A stretch of DNA of 12,824 bases from Hominenteromicrobium gallistercoris (GTDB taxonomy: Bacteria > Bacillota > Clostridia > Oscillospirales > Acutalibacteraceae). The DNA is taken from positions 1 to 12,824 of the forward strand of contig DWXR01000107.1 of the NCBI GenBank assembly GCA_019119145.1, in the 5' to 3' direction. Below are positions 1 to 6,592 of this stretch, in pieces. The translations under genes and the position numbers were made by a program. The notes beneath the pieces are model-generated. The model had not been told where the DNA came from, searched no databases, and saw nothing but the letters and a program-made list of their open reading frames with translations. Position 1 is the stretch's first letter. Every line of letters begins with the position of its first letter.

Positions 1-425
1 TGCTCGGCGTGGAGATTCTGGCCCGTCTGTTCCCGGAAAAGAGCGGCACGCTCGTGCACGCGCTCGCCGTGCTGGCGGTCGTCGTCACGATGGTCGGCGG
101 GCTCCTGCACCTCGATCTGAACTTCTCTGCGGTGCGTTCGGATTTCACACCGGAGCAGTCGGCGGAGGATTCTGAAGCGCTCTACGCCGAAACCGGCACG
201 GCGCTGCTGCGGGAGCGTCTGCGCGCGCTGCTGGAAGCTGCGGGTATCGCGGTTGTCGAAGACGAGTCGGGCGTGGAGGTCTGGTACACGCAGCAGGACG
301 ACGGCACGATTGAGATCGACCGCGTGCGTGTTCGGGTGACGTATGCGACGGACGTCGACCGCGCGTACGCGCTTTTGAACAGTGTGCTGACGGAGGCGAT
401 TCCGACGGAGGTCTACGCCGGGTAA
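1..425 (+). CDS. spoIIIAF: Stage III sporulation protein AF (partial, 5' end outside window)
   Basis: This is the C-terminal part of SpoIIIAF, an inner component of the SpoIIIA-SpoIIQ channel that joins mother cell and forespore during engulfment. The frame is already open at base 3 and ends with TAA at 423-425. A GTG at 9 is in frame, but it falls inside the first hydrophobic segment, so it is not the real start. About 141 residues are visible. The first few end a membrane helix (LGVEILARLFPEKS). A short charged turn follows, then a second helix (about residues 20-36, ALAVLAVVVTMVGGLL). This two-helix hairpin with a conserved Pro in the turn is how family members begin, so probably only about 20 residues are missing. 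The soluble C-terminal part (about 60-141) has the alternating beta/alpha pattern of a ring-building domain. It lies 19 bp before spoIIIAG, in the canonical order. The identification rests on context plus topology, because the family diverges strongly in sequence. Confidence 0.85.
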   Translation, partial: LGVEILARLFPEKSGTLVHALAVLAVVVTMVGGLLHLDLNFSAVRSDFTPEQSAEDSEALYAETGTALLRERLRALLEAAGIAVVEDESGVEVWYTQQDDGTIEIDRVRVRVTYATDVDRAYALLNSVLTEAIPTEVYAG

Positions 426-444
426 CGGCGGAAAGGAGCGGAAG

Positions 445-1008
445 ATGCAGGATAAATACAAAGCCCTGCTGAAAAGCGGGAAGCTCACCTATTTGCTGAT
501 CGCCGTCTGTGTGATCGCGGCGGGCGCCGTGATTTTTATGCCCGAGAAGCAGGCGGAGGTGGAGGCGCCGGAAACCGTGGAGACGGCCGGGCAGACGGCG
601 GAGGAATACAGCGCGGCGGTGGCGGCGGAGGTCGCGCAGATGGTCTCGGCGATCACGGGCGAAACAAACCCGCACGTCACAGTGACGCTGCGCTCGATGG
701 GCGAAACCGTCTACGCGACGGAGGACCGCCAGAGCGAGCGCAATTCACAGGAATACGCCGGCGATTCGCTCAACAAGGCGCAGACGGACGGCGACACGGA
801 GACGACGTACATCATCGTCAAGGATGCGGACGGCGCGCAGAGGCCGCTCGTCGTCACGCAGACGCAGCCGGAGATCCGCGGCGTCGTGATCGTCAGCCGG
901 CGCGGCGGCGACGCGCAGATCCGGGAAAGGATCACCGAGGCCGTAAAAACCGCGCTCGATTTATCCTCCACACAGGTATGTGTGACGGGGTACGCGGAAT
1001 ATACATGA
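445..1008 (+). CDS. spoIIIAG: Stage III sporulation protein AG
   Basis: SpoIIIAG (187 aa) forms the large mother-cell ring of the SpoIIIA-SpoIIQ feeding-tube channel and has a fold related to type III secretion ring proteins. The ATG at 445 follows AAGGAG (433-438) with 6-nt spacing. The protein has a short cytoplasmic N-terminus, one membrane helix (about residues 15-32, LTYLLIAVCVIAAGAVIF), an acidic linker, and a ring-building domain from about residue 55 to the end. The segment QPEIRGVVIVSRRGGD (about 141-156), followed by an amphipathic helix and a final V-x-V strand, is the hallmark of the family. Length and order between AF and AH are as expected. Sporulation genes of this operon are usually mother-cell sigma-E controlled; that promoter would lie upstream of this window. 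Nothing looks damaged. Confidence 0.95.
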   Translation: MQDKYKALLKSGKLTYLLIAVCVIAAGAVIFMPEKQAEVEAPETVETAGQTAEEYSAAVAAEVAQMVSAITGETNPHVTVTLRSMGETVYATEDRQSERNSQEYAGDSLNKAQTDGDTETTYIIVKDADGAQRPLVVTQTQPEIRGVVIVSRRGGDAQIRERITEAVKTALDLSSTQVCVTGYAEYT

Positions 1009-1035
1009 TACAAACCACGATCGGAGGACAAAGCT

Positions 1036-1656
1036 ATGAAATACGGAAAAAGACAGCTCATCCTGGCATCCCTTGTGCTGGCGCTCGGCGCGGCGGTATA
1101 TCTGAACTGGCAGTTTGCCGGCACCGGCGTGCAGGTGGAGGAGGAGAGCAGCGCGGAGACCTCGAGCGCGCTCGGCGCCGCCCAGCTCGTCAACAACAAT
1201 TATGTGGAGACCGTATCCGACGGCGTCGAGAGCACGGCCGGCGAAGTGTCGAAACCGGACGCGGAAGCGACGCAGGGCGAAGCGTCCGAAGCGGCGGCCC
1301 CGGCGGCCGAGAAGCTGTCCGACGCGCGCATGACGCGCCAGACGGCCCGCGACGAGGCGGTGGAGATGCTCGAGGACATCCTCAACGACGCCGAGGCGGA
1401 TTCCGCGGTCAAGGAGGCGGCGGTCAGCGAGGCGTCAGCCATCGCCCAGAACATCCTCAAGGAGACGAATATCGAGAGCCTCGTCGCCGCGAAGGGCTTT
1501 TCGGAGTGCGTTGCCTACATCAACGACAACACCTGCACGATCGTCGTGAACGGCGATATGGAGGACGCGCAGAACGCGCTGATCGTCCGCGACATCGCCG
1601 CGGCCGAGACGGGGTTCAGCGCCGACCAGATCAAAATCATCCCGGCCGCCGCCTGA
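1036..1656 (+). CDS. spoIIIAH: Stage III sporulation protein AH
   Basis: SpoIIIAH (206 aa) is the mother-cell membrane protein whose extracytoplasmic domain docks with forespore SpoIIQ. The start ATG follows GGAGGA (1023-1028) by 7 nt. Residues about 7-24 form the single N-terminal membrane anchor (LILASLVLALGAAVYLNW). Residues about 35-95 are a low-complexity Ala/Glu/Ser linker. The C-terminal part (about 95-206) is the conserved YscJ/FliF-like ring domain: a long helix (DEAVEMLEDILND), a second Ala-rich helix, a Cys-containing strand (SECVAYINDNTCTIVV) and a final amphipathic segment ending IKIIP. It is the last gene of the spoIIIA operon here. The next gene, nusB, has its own promoter, which begins 14 bp past this stop codon. 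Confidence 0.95.
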   Translation: MKYGKRQLILASLVLALGAAVYLNWQFAGTGVQVEEESSAETSSALGAAQLVNNNYVETVSDGVESTAGEVSKPDAEATQGEASEAAAPAAEKLSDARMTRQTARDEAVEMLEDILNDAEADSAVKEAAVSEASAIAQNILKETNIESLVAAKGFSECVAYINDNTCTIVVNGDMEDAQNALIVRDIAAAETGFSADQIKIIPAAA

Positions 1657-1669
1657 TTTCGTCTTTGCC

Positions 1670-1698
1670 TTGCTTTTTCCGCCGCACTGTGCTACAAT
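1670..1698 (+). promoter_or_regulatory. Sigma-A promoter for the nusB-ispA operon
   Basis: TTGCTT (1670-1675) and TACAAT (1693-1698) are separated by exactly 17 bp, and a TG at 1690-1691 gives an extended -10. Transcription should start near 1705, leaving a leader of about 136 nt before nusB. The promoter lies just past the spoIIIAH stop, so vegetative transcription of nusB and the genes after it does not depend on the sporulation operon. Confidence 0.75.
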
Positions 1699-1727
1699 AC
1701 AGCCAGTACAACGGCGTGTTGGGTGAA

Positions 1728-1741
1728 GCTTGAAAACTGCA
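1728..1741 (+). promoter_or_regulatory. boxA-like sequence in the nusB leader
   Basis: GCTTGAAAACTGCA resembles the boxA antitermination signal found in rRNA leaders and before 23S genes in many Firmicutes, whose core is of the type CTTTGAAAACTG. NusB, with NusE, is the protein that binds boxA RNA, so finding such a sequence in its own mRNA leader is suggestive. The match is short and was made from memory of the consensus. It could be chance, which keeps confidence low. Confidence 0.35.
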
Positions 1742-1779
1742 GATCGGTCCGGCTTTTGCCGGTGCTTTCAGACAGACTG

Positions 1780-1812
1780 CCCGCCGTTTCAAACACGGCG
1801 GGTTCTTTTCTT
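1780..1812 (+). terminator. Intrinsic terminator / attenuator in the nusB leader
   Basis: CCCGCCGT (1780-1787) pairs perfectly with ACGGCGGG (1795-1802) around a 7-nt loop, followed by TTCTTTTCTT. It lies downstream of the nusB promoter and upstream of the nusB ribosome binding site, so nusB transcription must pass it. AACGGCG (1710-1716) can alternatively pair with CGCCGTT (1782-1788), which would break the terminator stem. A smaller hairpin, CCGGC-TTTT-GCCGG, sits at 1749-1762. The same terminator would also stop read-through from spoIIIAH. Confidence 0.7.
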
Positions 1813-1840
1813 GCCGAACCCGAGGGAAAGGAATTTGCAT

Positions 1841-2263
1841 ATGAAATCAAGGCATGAATCGAGGGAGCAGGCGTTTGTCCTGCTGTTTGAAAAGACCGTG
1901 AACGACGACCCGATGGCGGACATCATCGAGATGGCCGTCGAGGCGCGCGGCATCGAGATGGACGAATACTGCGAAAAGCTGACGTCCCTGACGGAGCTGT
2001 ATCTCGAGCAGATCGACGCGGAGATCGAGGCGAACCTGCGCGGCTGGAGCCTGCGCCGCCTTTCGCGCATGACGCTCACGATCCTGCGCGTCGCGGTCTG
2101 CGAGATGAAGTTCATGAAGGCGCCGGACGTGCCGGTCAGCGTTTCGATCAACGAGGCAGTGGAGCTCGCGAAGGTTTACGGCAATGAGAAGGACGCGGCC
2201 TATGTGAACGGCGTGCTTTCGAGCATCGCGAAGTCGCTCGACGGGGCGGAGCAGCATGCTTGA
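1841..2263 (+). CDS. nusB: Transcription antitermination factor NusB
   Basis: NusB (140 aa) is an all-helical RNA-binding protein that, together with ribosomal protein S10 (NusE), recognises boxA RNA and promotes processive transcription of rRNA operons. The ATG at 1841 is chosen because AAAGGA (1827-1832) lies 8 nt upstream and the protein then begins MKSRHESREQAFVLLFEK, the standard NusB opening. An in-frame upstream TTG (1730) would start within the leader, ahead of the terminator hairpin, and is rejected. The C-terminal half carries the conserved stretch RVAVCEMKFM...VPVSVSINEAVELAKVYG and ends with YVNGVLSSIAK, typical of the family. The next gene begins 8 bp before this stop, so the two are translationally coupled. 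Its leader suggests regulation by attenuation. Confidence 0.97.
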   Translation: MKSRHESREQAFVLLFEKTVNDDPMADIIEMAVEARGIEMDEYCEKLTSLTELYLEQIDAEIEANLRGWSLRRLSRMTLTILRVAVCEMKFMKAPDVPVSVSINEAVELAKVYGNEKDAAYVNGVLSSIAKSLDGAEQHA

Positions 2264-3206
2264 GACCTGCGCGCTCGGCCTGGATACGAGCAATTACACG
2301 ACGAGCGCGGCGCTGCTGCAAAACGGGAAGATGACAAGCTGCGGGAAGCTGCTGCCCGTAAAGCCCGGTGAGATCGGCCTGCGCCAGAGCGACGCGGTTT
2401 TCCACCATACGCGGCAGCTTCCGCAGGTGATGGCGGAGCTCGGCGGCGCGGTGCGGCATGCGCGCGCGATCGGCGTTTCGAACCGTCCGCGCGACGCGGA
2501 GGATTCCTATATGCCGTGTTTTCTCGTCGGCATCGGCGCGGCGGAAATGCTGGGCCAGGCGCTCGGCGTGCCGGTGCACCGCTTTTCGCACCAGCAGGGC
2601 CACATTGCGGCGGCACTCTATTCGGCAGAGCGGCTCGATTACCTCGAGCGCCCGTTCCTCGCGTTCCACCTTTCCGGCGGAACGACCGAAGCGGTGCTCG
2701 TTGCGCCGGACCATACCGGCAGGGTGTTTACCACGCAGCTTGCGGCGCGCTCGCTGGACCTGAAAGCCGGGCAGGTCATCGACCGCGTCGGCGTTTTGCT
2801 TGGCCTGCCGTTCCCGGCAGGGCGGCATCTCGACCCGCTCGCCTGTGCCTGCGATGAAAAGATCCGTGCCCGCGCCTCGATGAAGGGGGCGAACTGCTCG
2901 CTTTCCGGCGTGGAGAACAAATGCCGCGCGCTTGTGGAAAGCGGCGCGCCGAAGGAAATGGTCGCGGCGACCTGCATGGCGTATGTGATCGCGGCGATCG
3001 ACGCGATGTGCGCAGCGCTCAGAGAACAGTACGGCGCGCTGCCGGTTCTGTTTTCCGGCGGCGTGTCGTCCAACTCCATGCTGCGCGCGCAGATGACGGA
3101 GAAGTACGGCGCGGTTTTTGCCGAACCGCGCTTTTCGGCAGACAACGCGGCCGGGCCCGCCGTGCTGGCCGCGCTCAGGGAGGAGGGCTTCGGATGCGCG
3201 TCTTGA
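2256..3206 (+). CDS. TsaD/Kae1-family paralogue (peptidase M22-like), function unknown
   Basis: This 316-aa protein belongs to the ASKHA-fold Kae1/TsaD/Qri7 family (old name O-sialoglycoprotein endopeptidase). Visible motifs are the phosphate-1 loop GLDTSNYTTSAAL (8-20), the metal-binding H112-QQG-H116, the nucleotide-binding LSGGTTE (139-145), FSGGVSSNSML (266-276) and D296-N297, so the Fe/Zn and ATP sites appear complete. True TsaD, which makes t6A37 in tRNA, usually has SGGHT where this has SGGTT, and is normally encoded elsewhere. Clostridia often carry this divergent second copy between nusB and xseA. It is therefore more likely a paralogue of unknown role than the t6A enzyme. The ATG overlaps the nusB end by 8 bp and has GGAG at 2248-2251. 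The gene overlaps xseA by 13 bp. Confidence 0.85.
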   Translation: MLETCALGLDTSNYTTSAALLQNGKMTSCGKLLPVKPGEIGLRQSDAVFHHTRQLPQVMAELGGAVRHARAIGVSNRPRDAEDSYMPCFLVGIGAAEMLGQALGVPVHRFSHQQGHIAAALYSAERLDYLERPFLAFHLSGGTTEAVLVAPDHTGRVFTTQLAARSLDLKAGQVIDRVGVLLGLPFPAGRHLDPLACACDEKIRARASMKGANCSLSGVENKCRALVESGAPKEMVAATCMAYVIAAIDAMCAALREQYGALPVLFSGGVSSNSMLRAQMTEKYGAVFAEPRFSADNAAGPAVLAALREEGFGCAS

Positions 3207-4402
3207 CCGTATCGCAGATCAACTTTTTTCTGAAATCCCTGATCGAGGGCGACGGCCGCCTGACAGACGTCTACGTTGCCGGCGAGATCTCGAATTTTAC
3301 CGACCACTACCGCTCCGGGCACCTGTATTTTTCGCTCAAGGACGAAAAATCGGTGCTCAAGGCCGTGATGTTCGCGAGCGCCGCGCGCCGCCTGCGGTTC
3401 AGGCCCGGAGACGGGATGCGCGTGATCGTGCGCGGGCGCGTTTCGGTCTATGAGCCGAGCGGCCAGTACCAGTTCTACGTCGAGGAGATGCAGCCGGACG
3501 GCCTCGGCGCTTTGAGCCTTGCGTTCGAACAGATGAAGGCGAAGCTCTCGAAGGAGGGGCTGTTCAGCGAGGAATTCAAAAAGCCGATCCCGCGCTTTCC
3601 GGCGCGCATCGGCATCATCACGTCGCCGACCGGCGCGGCGGTGCGGGACATGCTGAATATCCTCGGGCGCCGCTGGCCCGCGGCGGAGCTGATTTTCTGC
3701 CCGGTGCTCGTGCAGGGCGAGGGTGCGCCGGCACAGCTCACGGCGGCGGTCGAGGAGATGAACCGCAAGCGCTGCGCCGACGTGATCCTGATCGGCCGCG
3801 GCGGCGGCTCGGCGGAGGATCTGGCCGCGTTCAACGACGAAGCGCTGGCCCGCGCGATTTTCGCTTCGGAGATCCCGGTGATTTCCGCGGTCGGCCACGA
3901 GACGGATTTCACGATCTGCGATTTCGTCGCCGACCTGCGCGCGCCGACACCGAGCGCCGCCGCAGAACTGGCGGCGCCGGACCGCGCCGAGGTTGCCGCG
4001 CAGCTGGAAATGCTCGTGCGGCGCATGAAGAGCGCGGTGGAGAGCGGCCTCGACGACCGGCGTCAGATGCTCGACGCCGTGTCCAGCTCCGCAGTGCTGC
4101 GCGACCCGGAATCGCTGCTCGGCGTCCGCCGGATGCAGCTCGACAGCGCGGTGCAGTTGCTGCGCGCCGCGCAGGAGCGCCTTTGGATGCGCCAGCGCGA
4201 GCAGCTCGCGTCCCTTTCGGCGCGGCTCGACGGCATGAGCCCGCTCAAGGTCATGGCGCGCGGCTATGCGGCGCTTTCCGACGCGGCGGGCAGACCGGTG
4301 CACAGCGTGCAGGACGTGCAGCCGGGCGACGGCATGCATGCCCGGCTTTCGGACGGCACGCTGGCGCTCACAGTCACCGGCGCGCCCGCGCAGACAGAAT
4401 GA
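3194..4402 (+). CDS. xseA: Exodeoxyribonuclease VII large subunit
   Basis: XseA (402 aa) is the catalytic subunit of exonuclease VII, which with XseB degrades single-stranded DNA to oligonucleotides in both directions (EC 3.1.11.6). The start at 3194 follows GGAGGG (3182-3187) by 6 nt and gives the canonical opening LTVSQINFFLKSLIE. In order it has an N-terminal OB-fold DNA-binding domain (about 1-100), then the catalytic core with ITSPTGAAVRD (about 142-152), GRGGGSAEDL (201-210), AVGHETDFT (232-240) and RAPTPSAAAE (249-258). A long coiled-coil region follows (about 260-345), which carries the small subunits, and then the C-terminal segment with MARGYA (354-359). All family motifs are intact and the length is normal. 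It overlaps the upstream TsaD-like gene, but its partner xseB is 190 nt away rather than adjacent. Confidence 0.97.
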   Translation: MRVLTVSQINFFLKSLIEGDGRLTDVYVAGEISNFTDHYRSGHLYFSLKDEKSVLKAVMFASAARRLRFRPGDGMRVIVRGRVSVYEPSGQYQFYVEEMQPDGLGALSLAFEQMKAKLSKEGLFSEEFKKPIPRFPARIGIITSPTGAAVRDMLNILGRRWPAAELIFCPVLVQGEGAPAQLTAAVEEMNRKRCADVILIGRGGGSAEDLAAFNDEALARAIFASEIPVISAVGHETDFTICDFVADLRAPTPSAAAELAAPDRAEVAAQLEMLVRRMKSAVESGLDDRRQMLDAVSSSAVLRDPESLLGVRRMQLDSAVQLLRAAQERLWMRQREQLASLSARLDGMSPLKVMARGYAALSDAAGRPVHSVQDVQPGDGMHARLSDGTLALTVTGAPAQTE

Positions 4403-4408
4403 TGCGCC

Positions 4409-4436
4409 GCCGTGTGATTCGAACACGGCCGGTTTT
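4409..4436 (+). terminator. Weak terminator-like hairpin after xseA
   Basis: GCCGTGT (4409-4415) and ACACGGC (4423-4429) form a perfect 7-bp stem with a 7-nt loop. A short TTTT run follows after three bases. The U-run is too short for a strong terminator, so partial termination or 3'-end protection is as likely as full stopping. Confidence 0.4.
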
Positions 4437-4445
4437 CGCCTGCGT

Positions 4446-4476
4446 GTGAAAAAGCGGCGCGGTCGGCATGTATATT
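4446..4476 (+). promoter_or_regulatory. Possible weak promoter upstream of xseB
   Basis: The only AT-rich patch in the xseA-xseB spacer contains TATATT (4471-4476), with GTGAAA (4446-4451) 19 bp upstream as a poor -35. The spacing is long and the -35 weak. The main argument is the abrupt AT-rich composition between a terminator-like hairpin and xseB. Confidence 0.25.
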
Positions 4477-4522
4477 TTATATGGTTTTGCGCAACAAATT
4501 AGGGAGACGGAAAAGTCGTTTG

Positions 4523-4570
4523 CCCGTCCGGAGAACCGCGCGAGGAGCGTTTGCGCGGCGGGCGGACGGG
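4523..4570 (+). other. Two-tier stem-loop just upstream of the xseB ribosome binding site
   Basis: CCCGTCCG (4523-4530) pairs perfectly with CGGACGGG (4563-4570). Inside it CCGCGC (4536-4541) pairs with GCGCGG (4553-4558). There is no U-run, so it is not a terminator. It ends 4 nt before the GGAAAGGAAAG Shine-Dalgarno region (4575-4585) of xseB, where it could stabilise a processed 5' end or modulate translation. Confidence 0.55.
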
Positions 4571-4592
4571 ATATGGAAAGGAAAGAAGAAAC

Positions 4593-4799
4593 ATGGCGAA
4601 GAAGAAACCGAGCTTTGAGGAGGCGCTGCAGCGGCTCAAGGAAATCACGGAGACGCTCGAGCGCGGCGACGTGACGCTCGAGGAATCGATCAAGCTGTTC
4701 GGCGAGGGCACGGAGCTCTCAAAGCTCTGCTACGAGACGCTGCAGACGGCGGAGCAGAAGATCACAGAGCTTTCTAAGCTCGGCGAAACGGAGGCGTAA
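4593..4799 (+). CDS. xseB: Exodeoxyribonuclease VII small subunit
   Basis: XseB (68 aa) is the small helical-hairpin subunit that binds along the XseA coiled coil and is needed for activity and solubility. The ATG at 4593 is preceded by a GGAAAGG Shine-Dalgarno (from 4575) and gives MAKKKPSFEEALQRLKEITE; the in-frame upstream extension falls in the stem-loop and is rejected. The motif LERGDVTLEESIKLFGEG (about residues 22-39) is diagnostic of the family, and the second helix (LSKLCYETLQTAEQKI) completes it. The length is normal for the family. It is followed after 3 bp by ispA, whose Shine-Dalgarno GGAGG lies in the last codons of xseB (4790-4794). Confidence 0.95.
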   Translation: MAKKKPSFEEALQRLKEITETLERGDVTLEESIKLFGEGTELSKLCYETLQTAEQKITELSKLGETEA

Positions 4800-4802
4800 G
4801 CG

Positions 4803-5675
4803 ATGAACGATCAGATCCGGAGAATTGAAAAGGCGCTCGACCGGTTCCTGCCGGAGACCGACGCGCTGTACAAAACCGTAACGGACGCCATGCGCTATTC
4901 GCTTTTGAACGGCGGCAAGCGTGTGCGCGCGGTGCTGGCGCTTGAGTTCTGCAAGCTGTGCGGCGGCACGGAGGAGGAAGCGATGCCGTTTGCCTGCGCG
5001 GTTGAGATGGTGCACGCGTATTCGCTGATCCACGACGACCTGCCCTGCATGGACAACGACGATATGCGCCGCGGCAGACCCGCAAACCACAAGGTCTACG
5101 GGGAGAGCCAGGCGCTTCTTGCAGGCGACGGGCTGCTGACAAAGGCCTTTGAAACGGCCCTCAGCCCGGAGGCGCTGCGCACCGTCGGCGCGGAGCGCGC
5201 GGCCAGAGCGGCCGCCGTGCTGGCGTTCTGCGCGGGCGAGCGCGGCATGGTCGGCGGGCAGTGCATCGACCTCGAGACCGAAAATCAGGTCGTCCCGCTC
5301 GACGTGCTCCGCGTCAAGGACACGGGCAAGACGGCCAACCTGATGATGGCGGCGTGCATGATGGGCTGCATCGCGGCCGGCGCCGACGAGGAGCGGGTCG
5401 AGGCGGCGAAGGACTATGCGCTGCACATCGGCCTCGCCTTTCAGATCCGCGACGATATTCTGGACGTGGTGGGCAGCGCCGAAGAACTCGGCAAGAACAC
5501 GGGCATCGACGCGCAGAACAACCGCTGCACGTACGTGTCGCTGCTCGGCCTTGAACGCGCGCAGGAGATGGTCGACGCGTATACGGCGGCCGCGCTGGAC
5601 GCGCTCACCGTATTTAGCGGCGATACGGCGTTCCTGCACGATTTTGCCGTAGGGCTTGCGACGCGCAGCAAATGA
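4803..5675 (+). CDS. ispA: Polyprenyl synthetase (farnesyl/geranylgeranyl diphosphate synthase)
   Basis: This 290-aa all-helical trans-isoprenyl diphosphate synthase condenses isopentenyl diphosphate with allylic diphosphates, probably making farnesyl diphosphate (EC 2.5.1.10) for undecaprenyl phosphate and quinone synthesis. Visible motifs are GGKRVR (37-42), the first Asp-rich motif DDLPCMD (78-84), with the two-residue insertion typical of bacterial FPP synthases, MVGGQCIDL (149-157), the conserved K-T pair (176-177) and the second Asp-rich motif FQIRDDILD (213-221). STYVSLLGLE-like sequence (RCTYVSLLGLE, 241-251) is also typical of IspA. The residues LRVKDTGKTANLM (169-181) replace the usual form with His before the KT, a modest divergence. 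The position right after xseB is standard in Firmicutes. It overlaps the next gene by 4 bp (ATGA). Confidence 0.93.
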   Translation: MNDQIRRIEKALDRFLPETDALYKTVTDAMRYSLLNGGKRVRAVLALEFCKLCGGTEEEAMPFACAVEMVHAYSLIHDDLPCMDNDDMRRGRPANHKVYGESQALLAGDGLLTKAFETALSPEALRTVGAERAARAAAVLAFCAGERGMVGGQCIDLETENQVVPLDVLRVKDTGKTANLMMAACMMGCIAAGADEERVEAAKDYALHIGLAFQIRDDILDVVGSAEELGKNTGIDAQNNRCTYVSLLGLERAQEMVDAYTAAALDALTVFSGDTAFLHDFAVGLATRSK

Positions 5676-6565
5676 CGCGCACGCTGTCTTTTGCGGTGCG
5701 CGCGGAGGACGAGGACCGCGACCTGCGGCACTTTGTCCGCCGCCGGCTCGGCCTTTCGGCGCGCGTGCTGACCGCGCTGAAATACGAGGGTGAAATGCTT
5801 TTGAACGGCGCACCGGCCCGCAGCGTGGACAGGCTCCGCTCGGGAGACGTCGTGACGCTCACGCTGTTCGACGCCCCGGGCGATTACGAGCCCGTAGAAT
5901 CGCCGTTTGCCGTGCTGTGGGAAAACGAGGATTTCCTCGTGATCGACAAGCCGGCCGGTATGCCGGTGCACCCTTCGCCGGGCCACGACTGCGACAGCGT
6001 GCTCAACGCGGCGACGTGGTATTACCGTGCGGCGCCGGATTTTGTGTTCCGCCCGCTATACCGTCTGGACCGCGACACGACGGGCGCGCTTGTCCTTGCA
6101 AAGAATAAATTTGCGGCCGGTGCGGTGCTCGAAAAGACGTACACGGCGGTCTGCGAAGGAACGGTTCCGCCGTGCGGCGTGATCGATGCGCCGATCGGCC
6201 TGAAGCCGGGCCATACGATCGAGCGCTGCACCGGCTGCGGCGCGCGCGCCGTGACCGCATACCGGCGGCTTGCCGCGGACAGTGCGCACAGCCTCGTCGC
6301 CTTTCGGCTCGAGACGGGGCGGACGCACCAGATCCGCGTACATATGGCGAGCATCGGGCATCCGGTCGCCGGCGACGACCTCTACGGCGGCGGGACGGAC
6401 CGCACGGCGCAGCAGATGCTGCGCTGCACGTCGGTGCGCATTGTCAGCCCGGTGCTCGGCACGGACAAAACGGTGGACGCGCCTTTTTCCGCTGCACAGC
6501 AGATGCTTTTCCCGGCGCTTTTTGACGGCGCGGGGGACGGTCAGGCCCCCGGCTTTCCGGGTTGA
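5672..6565 (+). CDS. RluA-family ribosomal/tRNA pseudouridine synthase
   Basis: This 297-aa enzyme should isomerise specific uridines to pseudouridine in rRNA or tRNA. An S4-like N-terminal region (about 15-65, with LKYEGEMLLNG) precedes the catalytic domain. Motifs are LVIDKPAGMPVHPSPG (89-104), the catalytic RLDRDTTG with D134 (131-138) and the uridine-pocket strand GRTHQIRVHMASIGHPVAGD (216-235). The stretch between the catalytic loop and the next strand (AKNKFAAGAVLEKTYTAVCEG, 143-163) appears about 10-14 residues shorter than in typical RluA/RluD proteins, suggesting loss of a surface helix without breaking the frame. ATGA overlap with ispA implies coupled translation; no separate strong ribosome binding site is seen. 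The exact target (RluA, C or D type) cannot be fixed from sequence. Confidence 0.9.
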   Translation: MTRTLSFAVRAEDEDRDLRHFVRRRLGLSARVLTALKYEGEMLLNGAPARSVDRLRSGDVVTLTLFDAPGDYEPVESPFAVLWENEDFLVIDKPAGMPVHPSPGHDCDSVLNAATWYYRAAPDFVFRPLYRLDRDTTGALVLAKNKFAAGAVLEKTYTAVCEGTVPPCGVIDAPIGLKPGHTIERCTGCGARAVTAYRRLAADSAHSLVAFRLETGRTHQIRVHMASIGHPVAGDDLYGGGTDRTAQQMLRCTSVRIVSPVLGTDKTVDAPFSAAQQMLFPALFDGAGDGQAPGFPG

Positions 6566-6592
6566 ACCGGCGCGCTTGCCTGCGGATTCAAC

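Noticed and set aside
1730..1840. Extended N-terminus for NusB from the in-frame TTG at 1730
   Set aside because: The extension would be encoded by the leader hairpins, lacks a ribosome binding site and is absent from normal NusB; the ATG at 1841 fits both signals.
2639..4426. 595-codon open frame on the - strand opposite the TsaD-like gene and xseA
   Set aside because: It mirrors the codon pattern of two clear genes on the + strand, is rich in Arg/His/Ala as GC-rich shadow frames are, and has no recognisable domain or ribosome binding site.
4468..4674. Small ORF starting in the xseA-xseB spacer as a possible leader peptide
   Set aside because: It has no Shine-Dalgarno, overlaps xseB in another frame and its composition looks random.
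4719..5813. 364-codon open frame on the - strand opposite ispA
   Set aside because: It is the antisense shadow of a gene with complete catalytic motifs, and its translation is low-complexity Arg/Ala/His with no family resemblance.
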